A program made the translations under genes and the position numbers. DNA of 64,000 bases. Origin: Ramlibacter cellulosilyticus (lineage in GTDB: Bacteria; Pseudomonadota; Gammaproteobacteria; Burkholderiales; Burkholderiaceae_C). Below the pieces are notes generated by a model. It saw only the letters and a program-made list of their open reading frames with translations. It was not told the DNA's origin and ran no database searches. The DNA lies in NCBI RefSeq assembly GCF_014297465.1, contig NZ_JACORT010000015.1:1-64000 (forward strand), in the 5' to 3' direction. The stretch's first letter is position 1. Each line of letters opens with the position of its first letter. Below are positions 17,816 to 26,709 of the stretch, piece by piece.

Positions 17816-19153
17816 TCAGGAGGCGGCGGAGCCGTTCCAGGCCACGCGCGCGGCGCGCGGGACGATCCGCGCCGGCGCCACCGGCGCCTCGTCGCCCAGG
17901 TGGAAGCGGCTCACCGCCTCGCGCAGTGCCCGCGCCTGCTCGCGCATGGCGTCGGTGGCGGCGGTCGCCTGCTCCACGAGGGTGGCGTTCTGCTGCACCA
18001 CGTGGTCCATCTCCGCGACCGCGGTGTTCACCTGCGCGATGCCCACGCTCTGCTCCTCGCTCGCCGCCGCGATCTCGGCGACCACGTCGCTCATTTCGCG
18101 CACGGCCGCCACGACGTCCTCCATCGCGGTGCCCGCGCCTTCCACCAGCCGCGCGCCGGCCTCCACTTCCTGCACCGAGCCGGCGATCAGCGCCTTGATC
18201 TCGCGCGCCGCCTCCGCGCAGCGCTGCGCGAGGGTGCGCACCTCGCCCGCCACGACCGCGAAGCCGCGGCCCTCCTCGCCCGCGCGCGCCGCTTCCACGG
18301 CGGCGTTCAGCGCGAGGATGTTGGTCTGGAAGGCGATCCCGTCGATCACGCCGGTGATCTCCGCGATGCGGCCGCTCGATTCGGAGATGCGCCCCATGGT
18401 GCGCACCACCTCGCCCACCACCTCGCCGCCGCGGCCCGCCAGCGCCGCCGCGTTGCCGGCGACGCGGTTCGCGCGCCGCGCGTTGTCCGCGTTCTGCGCC
18501 ACCGTGGCGGTCAGTTCCTCCATCTGGCTGGCGGTCTCCTCCAGCGTCGTCGCCTGTTCCTCGGTGCGCTGCGAGAGGTCGACGTGGCCCTGCGCCACCT
18601 GCGCGCTGCTGTCGGCCACCACGTCCGCACGCTGCGCGACCTCGCGCACCAGGGCGCGCAGGCGCTCCGTCATCGCCGCGGTCGCCTGCAGCAGGCGCCC
18701 CGCTTCGTTCTTGCCGTACACGCGCACCTGCGCGCTCAGGTCCCCCTCGGCGATGCGCAGCGCGGCGGTGATCACTTCGCGCAGCGGCCGCCGCACGCTG
18801 CCGACCAGCAGGGCCGCGAGGATCGTGGACGCGGCCACCGTCAGCAGCAGCATGGCGAGCTGCAGGCGCAGGACCTTGTTCACTTCCTCGGTGCTGGCGG
18901 CAACGAGGCGCTTCTCTTCCTGGCGCGCCCGGTTCGCCAGCGCCGCCTCCGCCTGGGCACGCATCTCGGCATCCGTGGCGCGGAAGCCTTCGAGGGACGC
19001 GAGCAGTTCGCGCATGCGGGCGAGGTCCCGCGCATGGTGGTCGTGCGCGGTGCGCAGCTGCCAGGCGCCGACGCCGGCGATCGCCGCCATCGCGGCGACC
19101 AGGAGCGCGACCAGCAGCCACAGGCGCGTCGCAATACCGAGTTTCGAGAACAT
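17816..19153 (-). CDS. Methyl-accepting chemotaxis protein
   Basis: 445 residues. Transmembrane helix 1 is at about 11-31 and helix 2 at about 98-118, enclosing only some 65 periplasmic residues, too short for a 4-helix bundle or Cache sensor. A HAMP linker (SVRRPLREVITAALRIAEGD) and the signalling domain follow, with the conserved hairpin tip GIAFQTNILALNAAVEAARA. Methylation helices flank the tip. It could sense redox state or membrane energy rather than a ligand, as the small input domain suggests. It ends convergent with the MFS gene. Confidence 0.92.
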   Translation of the reverse strand: MFSKLGIATRLWLLVALLVAAMAAIAGVGAWQLRTAHDHHARDLARMRELLASLEGFRATDAEMRAQAEAALANRARQEEKRLVAASTEEVNKVLRLQLAMLLLTVAASTILAALLVGSVRRPLREVITAALRIAEGDLSAQVRVYGKNEAGRLLQATAAMTERLRALVREVAQRADVVADSSAQVAQGHVDLSQRTEEQATTLEETASQMEELTATVAQNADNARRANRVAGNAAALAGRGGEVVGEVVRTMGRISESSGRIAEITGVIDGIAFQTNILALNAAVEAARAGEEGRGFAVVAGEVRTLAQRCAEAAREIKALIAGSVQEVEAGARLVEGAGTAMEDVVAAVREMSDVVAEIAAASEEQSVGIAQVNTAVAEMDHVVQQNATLVEQATAATDAMREQARALREAVSRFHLGDEAPVAPARIVPRAARVAWNGSAAS

Positions 19154-19171
19154 GCAGGACTCCAGGGGGGC

Positions 19172-20140
19172 TCAGGACAAGCGGTTGAGCAACTGCCGCC
19201 AGTCGGGTTCGGGTGGATGCACGAAGACCTCGTTCAGGGCGGCCCAGTCCGCGGCCTGCAGCCGCTCCCGCGCCGCTGGCAGCACGATGGCTTCTTCGCG
19301 CCCCATGTGCTCCCAGTGCAGCTCCGCGAAGCGCACCATCGCGTCCTCCAGGGCGCGCGTGGCCTCCAGGCGCGCAACGGTCCCGTGGGCCTCCTCCAGC
19401 AGCGACACGCGCATCGCGAGTTCGCCGGCCAGGAGTTCGTCGCGCGCGTGCTGCTTTTGCAGTTCGTCGAATTCGGTGTCGAGGTCGGGCGCGTGGGGCC
19501 GCAGGCGGGCGAACAGGTGCGCCTCTTCCTTCGCGTGGTGCTGGCCCAGCGCACCGGTGCCCAGGCAGGCGATCGCCGCGCGCAAGGGTGCCGGGTCGGC
19601 AGCTTCGCCCGCTTCGCGCGCGGCCGCGAGCAGGCTGGTGCACGCATGGATGACGGAGGCGATCGCGCGGTGCTCGTCGCGCAGCACGCCCAGGGCGGCC
19701 TGCCCGGGCACGGGCGCGATGGGCGGCGCGACCAGCACCGCCATGCCCGCGCTCGCGAGCAAGGACAGCTGGAACGCGCCCACGCCGCCGCCGGCCGGCA
19801 CCATGAACAGCACGTCGCAGGAAAGCGAATGCGCGGCGCGGATGGTGGCGGCGGCCGCACTGCGCCCGCGCGCCCAGCGCGCGTCGGCAGGCACGCCCAT
19901 CGCGCGCGCGCCCGCTTCCGCCTTGGACAGGAGTTCCCGCGCGCGGCCGGTGCGGCGGGTGTCGCGCAGCTCCGGGGCGGCGAGGGTGTGCAGCGGGGAG
20001 TCGGCGTCGGCGCCCGCGTCCTCGATGGGGTGGAAGAAGCTCACGCGGGCGCCGAGCGGGCGGGCGAAGGCGAGCGCGCGCCCGATCGCGTCGACGGCGA
20101 GTTCGGGGGGATGCAGGGGAACGAGGATGTGTCGGTACAT
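19172..20140 (-). CDS. Universal stress protein-hemerythrin fusion
   Basis: 322 residues from the ATG at 20140 (another in-frame ATG lies 12 nt upstream). The N-terminal half (MYRHILVPLHPPELAVDAIG onward) has the UspA-like alpha/beta start, though its glycine-rich ATP loop is degenerate. The C-terminal half (about 150-320) is a hemerythrin HHE domain with iron-ligand candidates RDEHRAI, GQHHAKEEAHLF, and HWEHMGREE. Hemerythrins bind O2 or NO through a di-iron centre. The fusion suggests a stress-linked O2/NO sensor or iron store. Next to an MCP and a LuxR regulator. Confidence 0.82.
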   Translation of the reverse strand: MYRHILVPLHPPELAVDAIGRALAFARPLGARVSFFHPIEDAGADADSPLHTLAAPELRDTRRTGRARELLSKAEAGARAMGVPADARWARGRSAAAATIRAAHSLSCDVLFMVPAGGGVGAFQLSLLASAGMAVLVAPPIAPVPGQAALGVLRDEHRAIASVIHACTSLLAAAREAGEAADPAPLRAAIACLGTGALGQHHAKEEAHLFARLRPHAPDLDTEFDELQKQHARDELLAGELAMRVSLLEEAHGTVARLEATRALEDAMVRFAELHWEHMGREEAIVLPAARERLQAADWAALNEVFVHPPEPDWRQLLNRLS

Positions 20141-20260
20141 GACGGGTCCCATCAGGACGGACCTCAGGTTAGGAGCCGGGCGGGCCCAAAGGCCACCTCG
20201 CGCCGGGGGGGCTGCGCGCTACCATTCGTATTCATCCGGCATTCCGAACGCTTCCCGCCC

Positions 20261-22924
20261 GTGTCCCCGCCCGCCGCCGCCGCCGCCACCGACCTCCTGC
20301 TGAAGGTCACGCCCCCGCGCGTGCCCCGCGACGCGCTCGCGCGCGCGGCGCTCTCCGGCAGCCAGCGGGCGCTGGGAGAGCAGCCGGTGGTGCTGGTGCA
20401 GGCACCCGCGGGTTTCGGCAAGACCCTGCTGCTCGCGCAGTGGCGGCGCGAGCACCTCTCGCGCGGCGCCGCGGTCGCCTGGCTGCTGGCGCAGCCGGAG
20501 GACGACCCCGCGCGCTTCGTGCAGGCGCTGGCGCTGGCCGTGCGCGTGGGCGCGGGCCGTCCCACCTTCGGCCACGCGCTGCTGCAGGCCGGCGGCCCCA
20601 CCGGCCTCGAAGGCGTGACCACCTGGCTGGCGGAGGTGGCGCAAGGCGCGCTGAACCTGGTGCTGGTGGTGGACGAGGCCGACCGCCTGCCCCCCGCCAC
20701 GCGCGAGGCGCTCGCCTACCTCCTGCGCAACGCGCCGCCCAACCTGCGCTGCATCGTGGCCGCCCGGTCCGACTGCCAGCTGGAACTCGAGGACCTGGTC
20801 GCCTACGGCCAGTGCGTGGTCATAGGCACGGCCCAGCTGCGCTTCACGCTGGACGAGACCCTCCAGCTGGTGCGAAACCGCTTCGGGCAGGCCATGGACC
20901 CGGACGCTGCCGCCCGCCTGCACGAGATGGCCGAGGGCTGGCCCCTCGGCCTGCAGCTCGCGCTGTCCGTCGCGGGGCCCGGCGCGCGTCCCGAGCTGCC
21001 CCAGCCCGGACTGCACGGCGGCGCGCTGCGCTCGCAGCTGCTCGACTACCTGCTGGGCAACCTCGATCCCGCGGACCTCGACTTCCTCGCGCGCATCTCG
21101 GTGGCGGACCCGCTGCATCCCGGCCTGTGCGAGGTGCTGGTGCCCGGCGCGGGCTCCCGCACGCGGCTGGAGCGCCTGCTGCGCGACACGCCGGTGTTCG
21201 TCGCCTCCGAGCAGTCGGACTGGGTGCGGCTGCACTCGCTGGCGCGCGAGGCGCTGCGCGAACGGCTGCAGGCCGCGGCGCCGGACGACGTGCGCGCGCT
21301 GCACGCCCGCGCGGCGGAGTGGCTGGCGCGGCAGGGCCTGCTGGACGCCGCCGCCGGGCATGCGCTCGCCTCCGGGCAGGAGCAGCTGGCCTACGAACTC
21401 GCCGAGCGCAGCCTCTATGAGCTGATGGTGGCGCAGGGCCGCCAGACGGCCGTCCTCGAGTGGGTGCGGCAGTTGCCGCCCGGCGAGCTGGAGCGCCGTC
21501 CGCGGCTGCTGCTGGCCGCGGCATGGTCGCTCGCGATCAGCGAGCGGCACGAGGAAGCCGGCCGCCTGGTCGCGCGCCTGCTCGAACAGCCCGACGCGGA
21601 CGAGGGGCTGCGCTGGGAATGCGCGCTCATCCTCGGCGGCGCGGCCATGTTCGCGGACGACCCGGACCGCTTCGTCGCGCTGCACGAGCCGTGGCCCGAG
21701 GCGCCGCCCCGCGCCGACACGCGCCTGCGCCAGATCCACGCCAACCGGCTCGCCATGCGCGCGCTGCTGCAGGGCGAGCCGGCGCTGGCGCGCCTGCGCC
21801 AGCAGCAGGGGCCGCGCAGCGAAGGCACTTCGTCCGAGCACCTCAATCGCTGGGGCGACCTCATCATCTCCCTCAGCTACCTCTGGGAAGGCCAGGTCAA
21901 GCTGGCCGAGCAGCTGCTGCGCCCCGCGCTGGCGGGCATGGACGGCAACCTCGGGCGGCGCGCCCCGCTCGCCTGCGACCTCGCGGCGTTGCTCGCGGCC
22001 GCGCTGTGGGAGCGCGACCAGCCCGAGGAAGCGCAGGCCCTGCTCGCCAACCGGCTCGACGTGCTGGAGCGTTGCGGCCTGGCGGACTGCGTGATGCTCG
22101 GCTACCGCGCGCTCGCCCGCATGGCGGTGGCGAGCGACAACGAGCCCCGCGCCCTCGAACTGCTGGGCGCCCTCGACGCCGTGGGCATCGCCCGCCGCCT
22201 GCCCCGCCTGCGCATCGCCAGCCTGTCGGAGCAGGTGCGCGTGCACGCGCGCCGCTACCGCAGCGAAACCTGCCGCGACCTGTGCCGGCAGCTCGATGCC
22301 TTGCTCGCGGAGCCCGGGCTGCCGCAAGGGCCGCTCTGGCGCCGCACGGTCGACGGCATGCGGCGGCTCGCGCAGGCCTATGCGGCCATCTCCGCCCAGG
22401 ACTGGCGCGGCGCCGTGCAGCCGCTCGCCGAAGCGGAAGCCCTCGCGCTGCAGTCGCGCCAGGGACGCGTGCGCATCGAGGCGCTCGGCCTGCGCGCGTG
22501 GGTCCTGGACCGCTGCGGCGAGAAGGCGCAGCCCCTGGTGCGGGAGGCCATGGGCCTGGCCGAGGCCTGCGGCCTGCAGCGCGTGTTCTCCGACGCCCAC
22601 CCGGGGCTCGCCGACTGGCTGCGCAATTCCTCCGCGGCGGCGCCCGTGCGTGCGTCCTCTCCCGCGGCGCCGCCCCCGGCCCGGTCCGCCATCCAGCCGC
22701 GCGCCACGGCGAGCATGGTGCTCACGCCCAAGGAGCGCGAGGTGCTGGAGCTGCTCGCCCGCAGCCTCTCCAACAAGGAGATCGGGCTGGCCATGCAGGT
22801 GGGCGAGGAAACGATCAAGTGGCACATGAAGAACCTGTTCGCGAAGCTGGACGCCGGCACGCGGAAACAGGTGGTTTCACGGGCCCGCATCCTGGGCCTG
22901 CTCGCGGACACCGCCACCCCCTGA
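20261..22924 (+). CDS. Large LuxR-family (MalT/LAL-type) ATP-binding regulator
   Basis: 887 residues. An N-terminal NTPase domain has the Walker A loop APAGFGKT (48-55) and a Walker B strand LVLVVDEADRL; a winged-helix and TPR-like helical region fills about 300-800; the C-terminal LuxR helix-turn-helix is LTPKEREVLELLARSLSNKE followed by IKWHMKNLFAKL. LAL regulators bind an inducer and ATP and activate catabolic operons. The GTG at 20261 is the likely start, since no ATG gives a sensible N-terminus. It precedes the dioxygenase gene at 22998 and is a plausible activator of the catabolic run downstream. Confidence 0.9.
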   Translation: MSPPAAAAATDLLLKVTPPRVPRDALARAALSGSQRALGEQPVVLVQAPAGFGKTLLLAQWRREHLSRGAAVAWLLAQPEDDPARFVQALALAVRVGAGRPTFGHALLQAGGPTGLEGVTTWLAEVAQGALNLVLVVDEADRLPPATREALAYLLRNAPPNLRCIVAARSDCQLELEDLVAYGQCVVIGTAQLRFTLDETLQLVRNRFGQAMDPDAAARLHEMAEGWPLGLQLALSVAGPGARPELPQPGLHGGALRSQLLDYLLGNLDPADLDFLARISVADPLHPGLCEVLVPGAGSRTRLERLLRDTPVFVASEQSDWVRLHSLAREALRERLQAAAPDDVRALHARAAEWLARQGLLDAAAGHALASGQEQLAYELAERSLYELMVAQGRQTAVLEWVRQLPPGELERRPRLLLAAAWSLAISERHEEAGRLVARLLEQPDADEGLRWECALILGGAAMFADDPDRFVALHEPWPEAPPRADTRLRQIHANRLAMRALLQGEPALARLRQQQGPRSEGTSSEHLNRWGDLIISLSYLWEGQVKLAEQLLRPALAGMDGNLGRRAPLACDLAALLAAALWERDQPEEAQALLANRLDVLERCGLADCVMLGYRALARMAVASDNEPRALELLGALDAVGIARRLPRLRIASLSEQVRVHARRYRSETCRDLCRQLDALLAEPGLPQGPLWRRTVDGMRRLAQAYAAISAQDWRGAVQPLAEAEALALQSRQGRVRIEALGLRAWVLDRCGEKAQPLVREAMGLAEACGLQRVFSDAHPGLADWLRNSSAAAPVRASSPAAPPPARSAIQPRATASMVLTPKEREVLELLARSLSNKEIGLAMQVGEETIKWHMKNLFAKLDAGTRKQVVSRARILGLLADTATP

Positions 22925-22941
22925 CCCCCTCGGCGAGGGGG
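22925..22941 (+). terminator. GC hairpin after the LuxR gene
   Basis: A perfect 7-bp stem (CCCCCTC, loop GGC, GAGGGGG) starts directly after the stop codon. No T-run follows, so termination would be weak or partial. Confidence 0.45.
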
Positions 22942-22997
22942 GCACCGGAAAGGCCCTCGCTCCCTACTCTTGGCGCATCCCGAAAGGAGAAGCCAAG

Positions 22998-23912
22998 ATG
23001 CTCACCGCCCAGGAGACAAGCCGCGCCGCGGCCCCTGCCGTCCTATCCGCCGTTTCCCGCTCGATCCGCGTCGAGCCGCTCACCTGCGCCATCGGCGCCG
23101 AGCTCGGCAACGTGAACCTCGGGGTCGCCTCGCGCGACGCCGACCTCGTCGCCGAGATCCGCGCCCTGCTGCTGAAGCACAAGGTCCTGTTCTTCCGCGA
23201 CCAGGACATCACCCGCGCCGAACACGTCGCCTTCGCGCGCCACTTCGGCGAGCTGGAGGACCACCCGGTCGCCGGCAGCGACCCGGAGAACCCCGGCCTC
23301 GTGCGCATCTACAAGTCGCCCGAGCAGCCGAACGACCGCTACGAGAACGCGTGGCACACCGACGCGACCTGGCGCGAGAAGCCGCCCTTCGGCTGCGTGC
23401 TGCGCTGCGTGGAGTGCCCGCCGGTGGGCGGCGACACGATGTGGGCGAACATGGTGCTGGCGTACGAGAAGCTGCCGCAGGGCGTGAAGGACCGGATCGC
23501 CGGCCTGCGCGCGCGCCACAGCATCGAGGCGAGCTTCGGCGCCGCCATGCCGGTGGAAAAGCGGCTGGCGCTGCACGCGCAGTTCCCGGACGCCGAGCAC
23601 CCGGTGGTGCGCACGCACCCGGAGACGGGCGAGAAGATCCTCTTCGTCAACGCCTTCACGACGCACTTCACCAACTTCCACACCGCGGAGAACGTGCGCT
23701 ACGGCCAGGACTACACGCACGGCGGCTCGGACCTGCTGCGCTACCTCGTCTCGCAGGCGCAGATCCCCGAGTACCAGGTCCGCTTCCGCTGGAAGCCGAA
23801 CAGCATGGCCATGTGGGACAACCGTTCGACGCAGCACTACGCCGTCATGGACTACCCGCCCTGCCATCGAAAGATGGAACGCGCCGGAATCATCGGCGAC
23901 AGCACGGAATGA
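22998..23912 (+). CDS. TauD/TfdA-family Fe(II)/2-oxoglutarate dioxygenase
   Basis: 304 residues with the iron-binding facial triad H120-x-D122 (AWHTDATW) and H280 (TQHYAVMDY), plus a downstream arginine (CHRKMERAG) for the 2-oxoglutarate carboxylate. The family hydroxylates small acids such as taurine, 2,4-D or alkyl sulfates, often to release a heteroatom group. The strong RBS AAAGGAG lies 8 nt before ATG. It is the first gene of the plus-strand catabolic run, separated from the next by a repeat-filled 151-bp gap. The substrate is not predictable. Confidence 0.9.
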   Translation: MLTAQETSRAAAPAVLSAVSRSIRVEPLTCAIGAELGNVNLGVASRDADLVAEIRALLLKHKVLFFRDQDITRAEHVAFARHFGELEDHPVAGSDPENPGLVRIYKSPEQPNDRYENAWHTDATWREKPPFGCVLRCVECPPVGGDTMWANMVLAYEKLPQGVKDRIAGLRARHSIEASFGAAMPVEKRLALHAQFPDAEHPVVRTHPETGEKILFVNAFTTHFTNFHTAENVRYGQDYTHGGSDLLRYLVSQAQIPEYQVRFRWKPNSMAMWDNRSTQHYAVMDYPPCHRKMERAGIIGDSTE

Positions 23913-23921
23913 CCCACCCCC

Positions 23922-23995
23922 GAAGCGCCTGCGGCGCCTCCCCCTCAAGGGGGCGCCACCAGCGGCCCGGCAAAGCCGGTTCCGCGGTGGCACTG
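23922..23995. repeat. Intergenic double-hairpin repeat
   Basis: Two adjacent hairpins: CCCCC-TCAA-GGGGG (23940-23953, extended outward by GGCG/CGCC) and CCGGC-AAA-GCCGG (23967-23979, extended outward by GCGG/CCGC and CCACC/GGTGG). This type of GCGCC/CCCCCTCAAGGGGG element is familiar between genes of Comamonadaceae. It may act as an attenuator between the dioxygenase and the rest of the operon. Confidence 0.65.
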
Positions 23996-24063
23996 GGATC
24001 GGCCCAGCGCACACGTGTGTCGCAGCCACTGAAACGTATCGCTCACATCAACCAGGACTCGCC

Positions 24064-25122
24064 ATGAACTTCCTCGACGGCTCCCTCTTCCCAGAGAACC
24101 AGGACAAGCTGGTCATCACCGCCGCGCCCTACGGGCCCGAGTGGATCCCCTCCGACTTCCCGGAGGACATCCCCGTGTCCATGGAAGCGCAGGTGCAGAA
24201 GGCGGTGGACTGCTACAACGCCGGCGCCACGGTGCTGCACCTGCACGTGCGCGAGCTGGACGGCAAGGGGTCCAAGCGCCTGTCCAAGTTCAACGAGCTG
24301 ATCGCCGGCGTGCGCAAGGCCGTGCCGGACATGATCATCCAGGTGGGCGGCTCGATCTCCTTCGCGCCGGAGACCGATGGCGCCGCGGCCAAGTGGCTGT
24401 CGGACGACACGCGCCACATGCTCGCGGAGCTGGACCCGAAGCCGGACCAGGTCACCGTGACGGTGAACACCTCCATGATGAACGTGGTGGAGCAGATGGA
24501 CGTGGAGGACATCGCCGGCACCTCGCTCGCGCAGCCGGAGAACTTCCGCGCGTACTCGAACATGGTCGTGCCCTCCACGCCCGAGTTCTTCGAGGAGCAC
24601 GTGCGCCGCCTGACCAAGGCGGGCATCCAGAGCGCCTTCCAGTTCTACAACATCAACAGCTTCGAGACGGTCGAGCGCCTGATGCGCCGCGGCATCTACA
24701 AGGGCCCGCTGGTGTGCAACTGGGTGGCGATCGGCGGCGGCATGGACCAGCCCACGATCTACAGCCTGGCCAACTTCCTGCGCGCGATCCCCGACGGCAC
24801 CATGCTGACGGTGGAGACGAGCATGCGCAACGTGCTGCCGATCAACATGATGGGCATCGCGATGGGCCTGCACGTGCGCTGCGGCATCGAGGACAACCTC
24901 TGGAACCAGTCGCGCACGGAGAAGATGTCCACCGTGAAGCAGATCGAGCAGCTGGTGCGCATCTCGCGCGAGTTCGGCCGCGAGATCGCCACCGGCAAGG
25001 AAGCGCGCAGGATCTGCAAGATCGGCACCTTCTACGAGACGGTGGAAGAGAGCCTGGCCGCCAACGGCTTCGCGCCGAATGCCCGCGGCCGCCAGCAGGG
25101 CTACCTCCGCAAGGCCGCCTGA
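24064..25122 (+). CDS. Beta-keto acid cleavage enzyme (BKACE, DUF849)
   Basis: 352 residues of the BKACE family (3-keto-5-aminohexanoate cleavage enzyme, KCE). The Zn ligands are in VLHLHVRE (H59, H61) with R63 next to them, and the barrel strand VETSMRNVLP and the late glutamate region follow. The family condenses a beta-keto acid with acetyl-CoA, giving a CoA ester and acetoacetate or a related keto acid. Substrates known in the family include 3-keto-5-aminohexanoate and dehydrocarnitine. It is one base upstream of the hydrolase gene's ATG. Confidence 0.88.
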   Translation: MNFLDGSLFPENQDKLVITAAPYGPEWIPSDFPEDIPVSMEAQVQKAVDCYNAGATVLHLHVRELDGKGSKRLSKFNELIAGVRKAVPDMIIQVGGSISFAPETDGAAAKWLSDDTRHMLAELDPKPDQVTVTVNTSMMNVVEQMDVEDIAGTSLAQPENFRAYSNMVVPSTPEFFEEHVRRLTKAGIQSAFQFYNINSFETVERLMRRGIYKGPLVCNWVAIGGGMDQPTIYSLANFLRAIPDGTMLTVETSMRNVLPINMMGIAMGLHVRCGIEDNLWNQSRTEKMSTVKQIEQLVRISREFGREIATGKEARRICKIGTFYETVEESLAANGFAPNARGRQQGYLRKAA

Positions 25123-25123
25123 C

Positions 25124-25708
25124 ATGGCCCCCGCCCAGGACCTGCCGACGGTCCTCATCGTCCCCGGGCTGCGCGACCACGTCGCGCAGCACTGGCAGAC
25201 CCTGCTCGCGGGGCAGCTCGCGAAGGTGGTCACCGTGCCGCCCATGGGCCGCGAGGACCTGGACTGCGCCGCGCGCGTGGAGGCGATCGAGCGCGCCGCG
25301 CAGCAGGTGCAAGGGCCGCTGATCGTGGTCGCGCACAGCGGCGGCTGCATCATGGTGGCCCACTGGGCGCAGCGCACGAGGCGCAGCGTGCAAGGCGCGC
25401 TGCTCGCCACGCCGCCGGACTTCGAGGCACCCATGCCCGAGGGCTATCCGGCCATCGCGGCACTGCGCGAGGGAGGCTGGCTGCCGGTGCCCCGCACGCT
25501 GCTGCCCTTCCGCAGCATCGTGGCCGCCAGCCGCAACGACCCGCTCGGCAGCTGGTCGCGCGTGGCGACGCTCGCCCGCGACTGGGGCAGCGAACTCGTC
25601 GACCTCGGCCCCGTCGGCCACCTGAATCCCGCGTCCGGCCACGGCCCCTGGCCGCTCGCCCACGCCTTCATCGAAAAGCTCGCGCAACGCGACACCGTCC
25701 GCGCCTGA
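25124..25708 (+). CDS. RBBP9/YdeN-type alpha/beta hydrolase
   Basis: 194 residues of the serine hydrolase family PF06821-like. The nucleophile is in VVAHSGGCIMVAHW (GxSxG degenerated to AHSGG), with a late aspartate in RNDPLGSW and a histidine in VGHLNPASGHGPWP, giving a Ser-Asp-His triad. It could hydrolyse a CoA- or ester-intermediate of the pathway. The ATG is one base after the BKACE stop (TGAC-ATG). Confidence 0.83.
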   Translation: MAPAQDLPTVLIVPGLRDHVAQHWQTLLAGQLAKVVTVPPMGREDLDCAARVEAIERAAQQVQGPLIVVAHSGGCIMVAHWAQRTRRSVQGALLATPPDFEAPMPEGYPAIAALREGGWLPVPRTLLPFRSIVAASRNDPLGSWSRVATLARDWGSELVDLGPVGHLNPASGHGPWPLAHAFIEKLAQRDTVRA

Positions 25709-25737
25709 CGCGGGCACCACCACAGGAGAGACAAGTC

Positions 25738-26709
25738 ATGGCCAAGGCCATCCGCTTCCACGAAACCGGCGGTCCCGAGGTGCTGCGCCTCGAGGACGTC
25801 AACGTCGGCGAGCCCGGCCCGGGCCAGGCGCGCGTGCGCCACAGCCACGTGGCGGTGAATTTCATCGACACCTACTTCCGCACCGGCCGCTACCCGCTCG
25901 CGCTGCCGAACGGCCTGGGCTCCGACGCCGTCGGCGTGGTGGAAGCCGTCGGCGCGGGCGTCACGGACATCCAGCCCGGCGACCGCGTCGGCTACCTGCT
26001 CGGCCCGCAAGGCGCCTATTCGGACGTGCGCGTGATGCCGGCCGACGTGCTGATCCCGCTGCCGGACGGCGTGGCCGACACCACGGCCGCCACCCTGATG
26101 ATGAAAGGCATGACGGCGCAGTACCTGTTCCGCCAGGTGTTCCCGCTCAAGGGTGGCGAGACCATCCTGTACCACGCGGCCGCGGGCGGCGTCGGCCTGA
26201 TCGCCTGCCAGTGGGCGAAGGCGCTGGGCGTGCGCATGATCGGCACCGTCAGCACCGACGAGAAGGCGGCGATCGCCAAGGCGAACGGCTGCGCGGAAGT
26301 GATCGTCACCTCGCGCGAGGACATCGCCAGGCGCGTGCGCGAACTCACCGACGGCAAGGGCGTGCCCGTGGTCTACGACTCCGTGGGCAAGGACACGCTG
26401 ATGGCCTCGCTCGACAGCCTGCAGCCGCGCGGCACGCTGGTGAGCAACGGCACCAGCTCCGGCCCGGTGGTCATCGACACCACGCTGCTCGCCGTGAAGG
26501 GCTCGATCTGGGTCACCCGCCCCGCGATGATCCACTACGCCACGCCCCGCTCGCACATGCTCGCGATGGCGAAGGAACTGTTCGACCTGGTGCTCGCGGG
26601 CAAGATCCGGAGCGAGCCGAGCCGCACCTACGCGCTCGCGGACGCCGCCGACGCCCACCGCGCCCTCGAGTCGCGCCAGACCACCGGCGCCACCGTGCTC
26701 GTGCCATGA
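25738..26709 (+). CDS. NADPH:quinone oxidoreductase (zinc-less MDR family)
   Basis: 323 residues similar to Qor: an N-terminal GroES-like domain beginning AIRFHETGGPEVLRLEDV, the signature YHAAAGGVGLIACQWAKALG for NADPH binding, and no catalytic zinc cysteines. It reduces quinones or enones by one- or two-electron transfer, and could act on an enoyl intermediate here. A good RBS (AGGAGAG) lies before the ATG. Its stop overlaps the next ATG (ATGA at 26706-26709). Confidence 0.92.
   Translation: MAKAIRFHETGGPEVLRLEDVNVGEPGPGQARVRHSHVAVNFIDTYFRTGRYPLALPNGLGSDAVGVVEAVGAGVTDIQPGDRVGYLLGPQGAYSDVRVMPADVLIPLPDGVADTTAATLMMKGMTAQYLFRQVFPLKGGETILYHAAAGGVGLIACQWAKALGVRMIGTVSTDEKAAIAKANGCAEVIVTSREDIARRVRELTDGKGVPVVYDSVGKDTLMASLDSLQPRGTLVSNGTSSGPVVIDTTLLAVKGSIWVTRPAMIHYATPRSHMLAMAKELFDLVLAGKIRSEPSRTYALADAADAHRALESRQTTGATVLVP

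Noticed and set aside
17900..20260. Long plus-strand extension of the LuxR-type gene, more than 780 codons upstream of the chosen GTG.
   Set aside because: It overlaps two well-supported minus-strand genes (MCP and USP-hemerythrin) and its translation shows no coding character until the GTG at 20261.
22962..22969. CCCTACTC upstream of the dioxygenase gene and, on the minus strand, at 41675-41682 upstream of the DUF1302 gene, as a shared regulator site.
   Set aside because: Eight bases in GC-rich DNA can recur by chance, the distances to the start codons differ (about 28 and 112 nt), and there is no palindrome.
23913..24063. Possible small RNA or attenuator in the gap after the dioxygenase gene.
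   Set aside because: The hairpins match a dispersed intergenic repeat pattern and there is no T-run; no stronger evidence of an RNA gene.
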